From an uncultured Parabacteroides sp. (GTDB taxonomy: Bacteria; Bacteroidota; Bacteroidia; Bacteroidales; Tannerellaceae): 5,959 nt of DNA. Shown piece by piece: positions 4,461-5,959 of the stretch (position 1 is the first letter of the stretch; each line of letters starts with the position of its first letter). The notes beneath the pieces are model-generated. The model had not been told where the DNA came from. It saw only the letters and a list, made by a program, of their open reading frames with translations, and made no database searches. The DNA lies in assembly GCA_900770835.1 (NCBI GenBank), contig CAAGLQ010000205.1, forward strand, positions 1 to 5,959, written 5' to 3'. A program made the translations under genes and the position numbers.

Positions 4461-5959
4461 ATGATTAGCTACCTTCAGATAGATAAATTGACCAAGAGCT
4501 TTGGTGATTTGGTCCTCTTCGAGAACATTACATTCGGTGTTGCCCAAGGGCAGAAAATCGGTTTGATTGCCAAAAATGGATCGGGCAAGACTACCTTATT
4601 AAATATAATAGCAGGGAAAGAAGACTACGATTCCGGCGAGGTGGTGTTTCGTAAGGATCTACGTGTAGGCTATCTGGAACAATCTCCTTCATACCCGGAG
4701 GAGTTGACCGTATTGCAGGCCTGTTTTTATTCTGCGAATGAGACCGTACAGCTGATTGCAGCCTATGAAGAGGCGATGGAGCGTGGCGATCATAGCCGAT
4801 TGGAAGAGTTGTTGACGCAGATGGATAGCTTGAAGGCTTGGGATTATGAGCAGCGGGCTAAACAGATCTTAGGGCAGTTGAAGATTCATAATTTTGATCA
4901 AAAGGTTAAGGAACTTTCCGGTGGACAGCTGAAGCGGGTAGCTTTAGCCAATGTCTTGATCACCGATCCGGAGCTGATTATCTTAGATGAGCCTACTAAC
5001 CACTTGGATTTAGAAATGACAGAATGGTTAGAGGATTACCTGAGCCGTTCAACGATCAGCATCTTGATGGTGACGCATGATCGTTATTTCTTGGATCGGG
5101 TGTGCAGCGAGATTTTGGAGATTGATCGCCAGCAGATCTATTCCTATAAAGGCAATTACAGCTATTATTTAGAGAAGCGCCAAGAGCGCATTGAGGCGAT
5201 CAATGCCGATGTGGAGCGGGCAAACAATCTATTGCGTAAGGAGTTGGATTGGATGCGTCGTCAACCGCAAGCAAGAGGAACGAAGGCAAAGTATCGCATT
5301 GATGCCTATTATGAATTGGAGAAACGAGCCAAGCAGCAACGAGAGGCCGGACAGGTGAATTTGGATGTGAAGGCTTCGTACATTGGCTCGAAGATCTTTG
5401 AGGCGGTGCATGTCTCGAAGCGTTTTGATGATCTGAAAATCACTGAGGATTTCGACTATATCTTTGCCCGCTACGAGAAGTTGGGTATTGTAGGCAACAA
5501 CGGTACCGGCAAATCTACCTTTATTAAAATGTTGATGGGCGAGGTGGCACCGGATAGTGGTCACTTTGATGTGGGCGAGACTGTGCGCTTTGGTTATTAT
5601 AGCCAAGAGGGGTTGCAATTCGATGAGCAAATGAAGGTGATTGATGTGGTGCAAGCCATTGCTGAGTATGTCGATTTAGGCAATGGACAGAAATTGGGTG
5701 TCTCTCAATTCTTGAGTTATTTCCTCTTTACGCCCGACAAGCAACATAATTATGTCTATAAGTTGAGTGGCGGAGAGAAACGTCGGTTGTATCTCTGTAC
5801 GGTCTTAATGCGAAGTCCCAATTTCTTGGTGCTCGACGAGCCGACCAATGATTTGGATATTGTGACGTTGAATGTCTTAGAGGAGTATTTGCGAAACTTC
5901 AAGGGCTGTGTGATCATTGTCTCTCACGACCGTTACTTCATGGATAAGGTGGTGGATCA
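4461..5959 (+). CDS. uup: ABC-F family ATPase, Uup-like (3' end beyond window)
   Basis: Soluble tandem-ATPase protein without membrane domains. The ABC-F family binds the ribosomal E site and aids translation, and Uup is also linked to ribosome assembly and genome stability. 499 codons are visible, reading from ATG 4461 (MISYLQIDKLTKSFG). First ATPase domain: Walker A AKNGSGKT (37-44), signature LSGGQ (152-156), Walker B LIILDE (172-177), switch His206. A linker at about 238-310 contains the basic DWMRRQPQARGTKAK segment, characteristic of the Uup subgroup. Second domain: Walker A GNNGTGKS (345-352), signature LSGGE (435-439), Walker B FLVLDE (455-460), His489 in SHDRYF. Both catalytic glutamates (177, 460) are present. 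The first Walker A has Ala where most ABC proteins have Gly. Family members run about 600-640 residues, so the end of domain two and any C-terminal coiled coil are missing. A resistance-type ABC-F is less likely given the linker. Confidence 0.88.
   Translation, partial: MISYLQIDKLTKSFGDLVLFENITFGVAQGQKIGLIAKNGSGKTTLLNIIAGKEDYDSGEVVFRKDLRVGYLEQSPSYPEELTVLQACFYSANETVQLIAAYEEAMERGDHSRLEELLTQMDSLKAWDYEQRAKQILGQLKIHNFDQKVKELSGGQLKRVALANVLITDPELIILDEPTNHLDLEMTEWLEDYLSRSTISILMVTHDRYFLDRVCSEILEIDRQQIYSYKGNYSYYLEKRQERIEAINADVERANNLLRKELDWMRRQPQARGTKAKYRIDAYYELEKRAKQQREAGQVNLDVKASYIGSKIFEAVHVSKRFDDLKITEDFDYIFARYEKLGIVGNNGTGKSTFIKMLMGEVAPDSGHFDVGETVRFGYYSQEGLQFDEQMKVIDVVQAIAEYVDLGNGQKLGVSQFLSYFLFTPDKQHNYVYKLSGGEKRRLYLCTVLMRSPNFLVLDEPTNDLDIVTLNVLEEYLRNFKGCVIIVSHDRYFMDKVVD

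Noticed and set aside
5229..5654. 141-codon minus-strand open frame inside the ABC-F gene
   Set aside because: It lies wholly within the ABC-F coding sequence, which has clear motifs in its own frame. The predicted peptide is low-complexity (rich in Leu, His, Ile) with no recognisable domain.

Overview
The window looks like a piece of chromosome from a Bacteroidota bacterium, most likely of the order Bacteroidales. Two things support this: the promoter-like sites follow the Bacteroidota pattern (TAnnTTTG at about -7, sometimes with TTG/TTTG about 19 bases upstream), and Shine-Dalgarno sequences are absent or weak before the starts. The protein sequences also read as Bacteroidales versions of their families. 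This is a judgement from motif recognition; no database search was run.

Layout. The left edge holds the first 26 codons of a minus-strand gene, probably IMP dehydrogenase (guaB type), with its promoter-like box. To its right lie a minus-strand tRNA-Ser(GCU) gene and its intrinsic terminator. The promoter of that tRNA is interleaved with a plus-strand promoter for mltG, a membrane-anchored endolytic murein transglycosylase. A secreted thioredoxin-fold protein with a WCPPC active site follows mltG on the same strand, after a 22-bp tandem duplication. It converges on a long minus-strand hypF gene (hydrogenase maturation carbamoyltransferase), with one base between the two stop codons. To the right of the 96-bp divergent gap after hypF, a Uup-like ABC-F ATPase gene runs off the right edge with 499 codons visible.

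Function. Most of this is housekeeping: purine synthesis, a tRNA, cell-wall glycan termination, envelope thiol chemistry and ribosome-associated ABC-F activity. mltG and the redoxin probably share a transcript and both act outside the cytoplasmic membrane. HypF is the accessory element. It stands alone here, without hypA-E or hydrogenase genes, and departs from the family consensus at several normally invariant motifs while keeping all eight zinc-ligand cysteines, the acylphosphatase arginine and the HHHAH metal motif. I see no mobile element, CRISPR array or clear new multi-gene system. The observations most worth a second look are the HypF substitutions, the interleaved tRNA/mltG promoters, the tandem repeat with a possible coupled mini-ORF before the redoxin gene, and the palindromic -7 element before the guaB-like gene.
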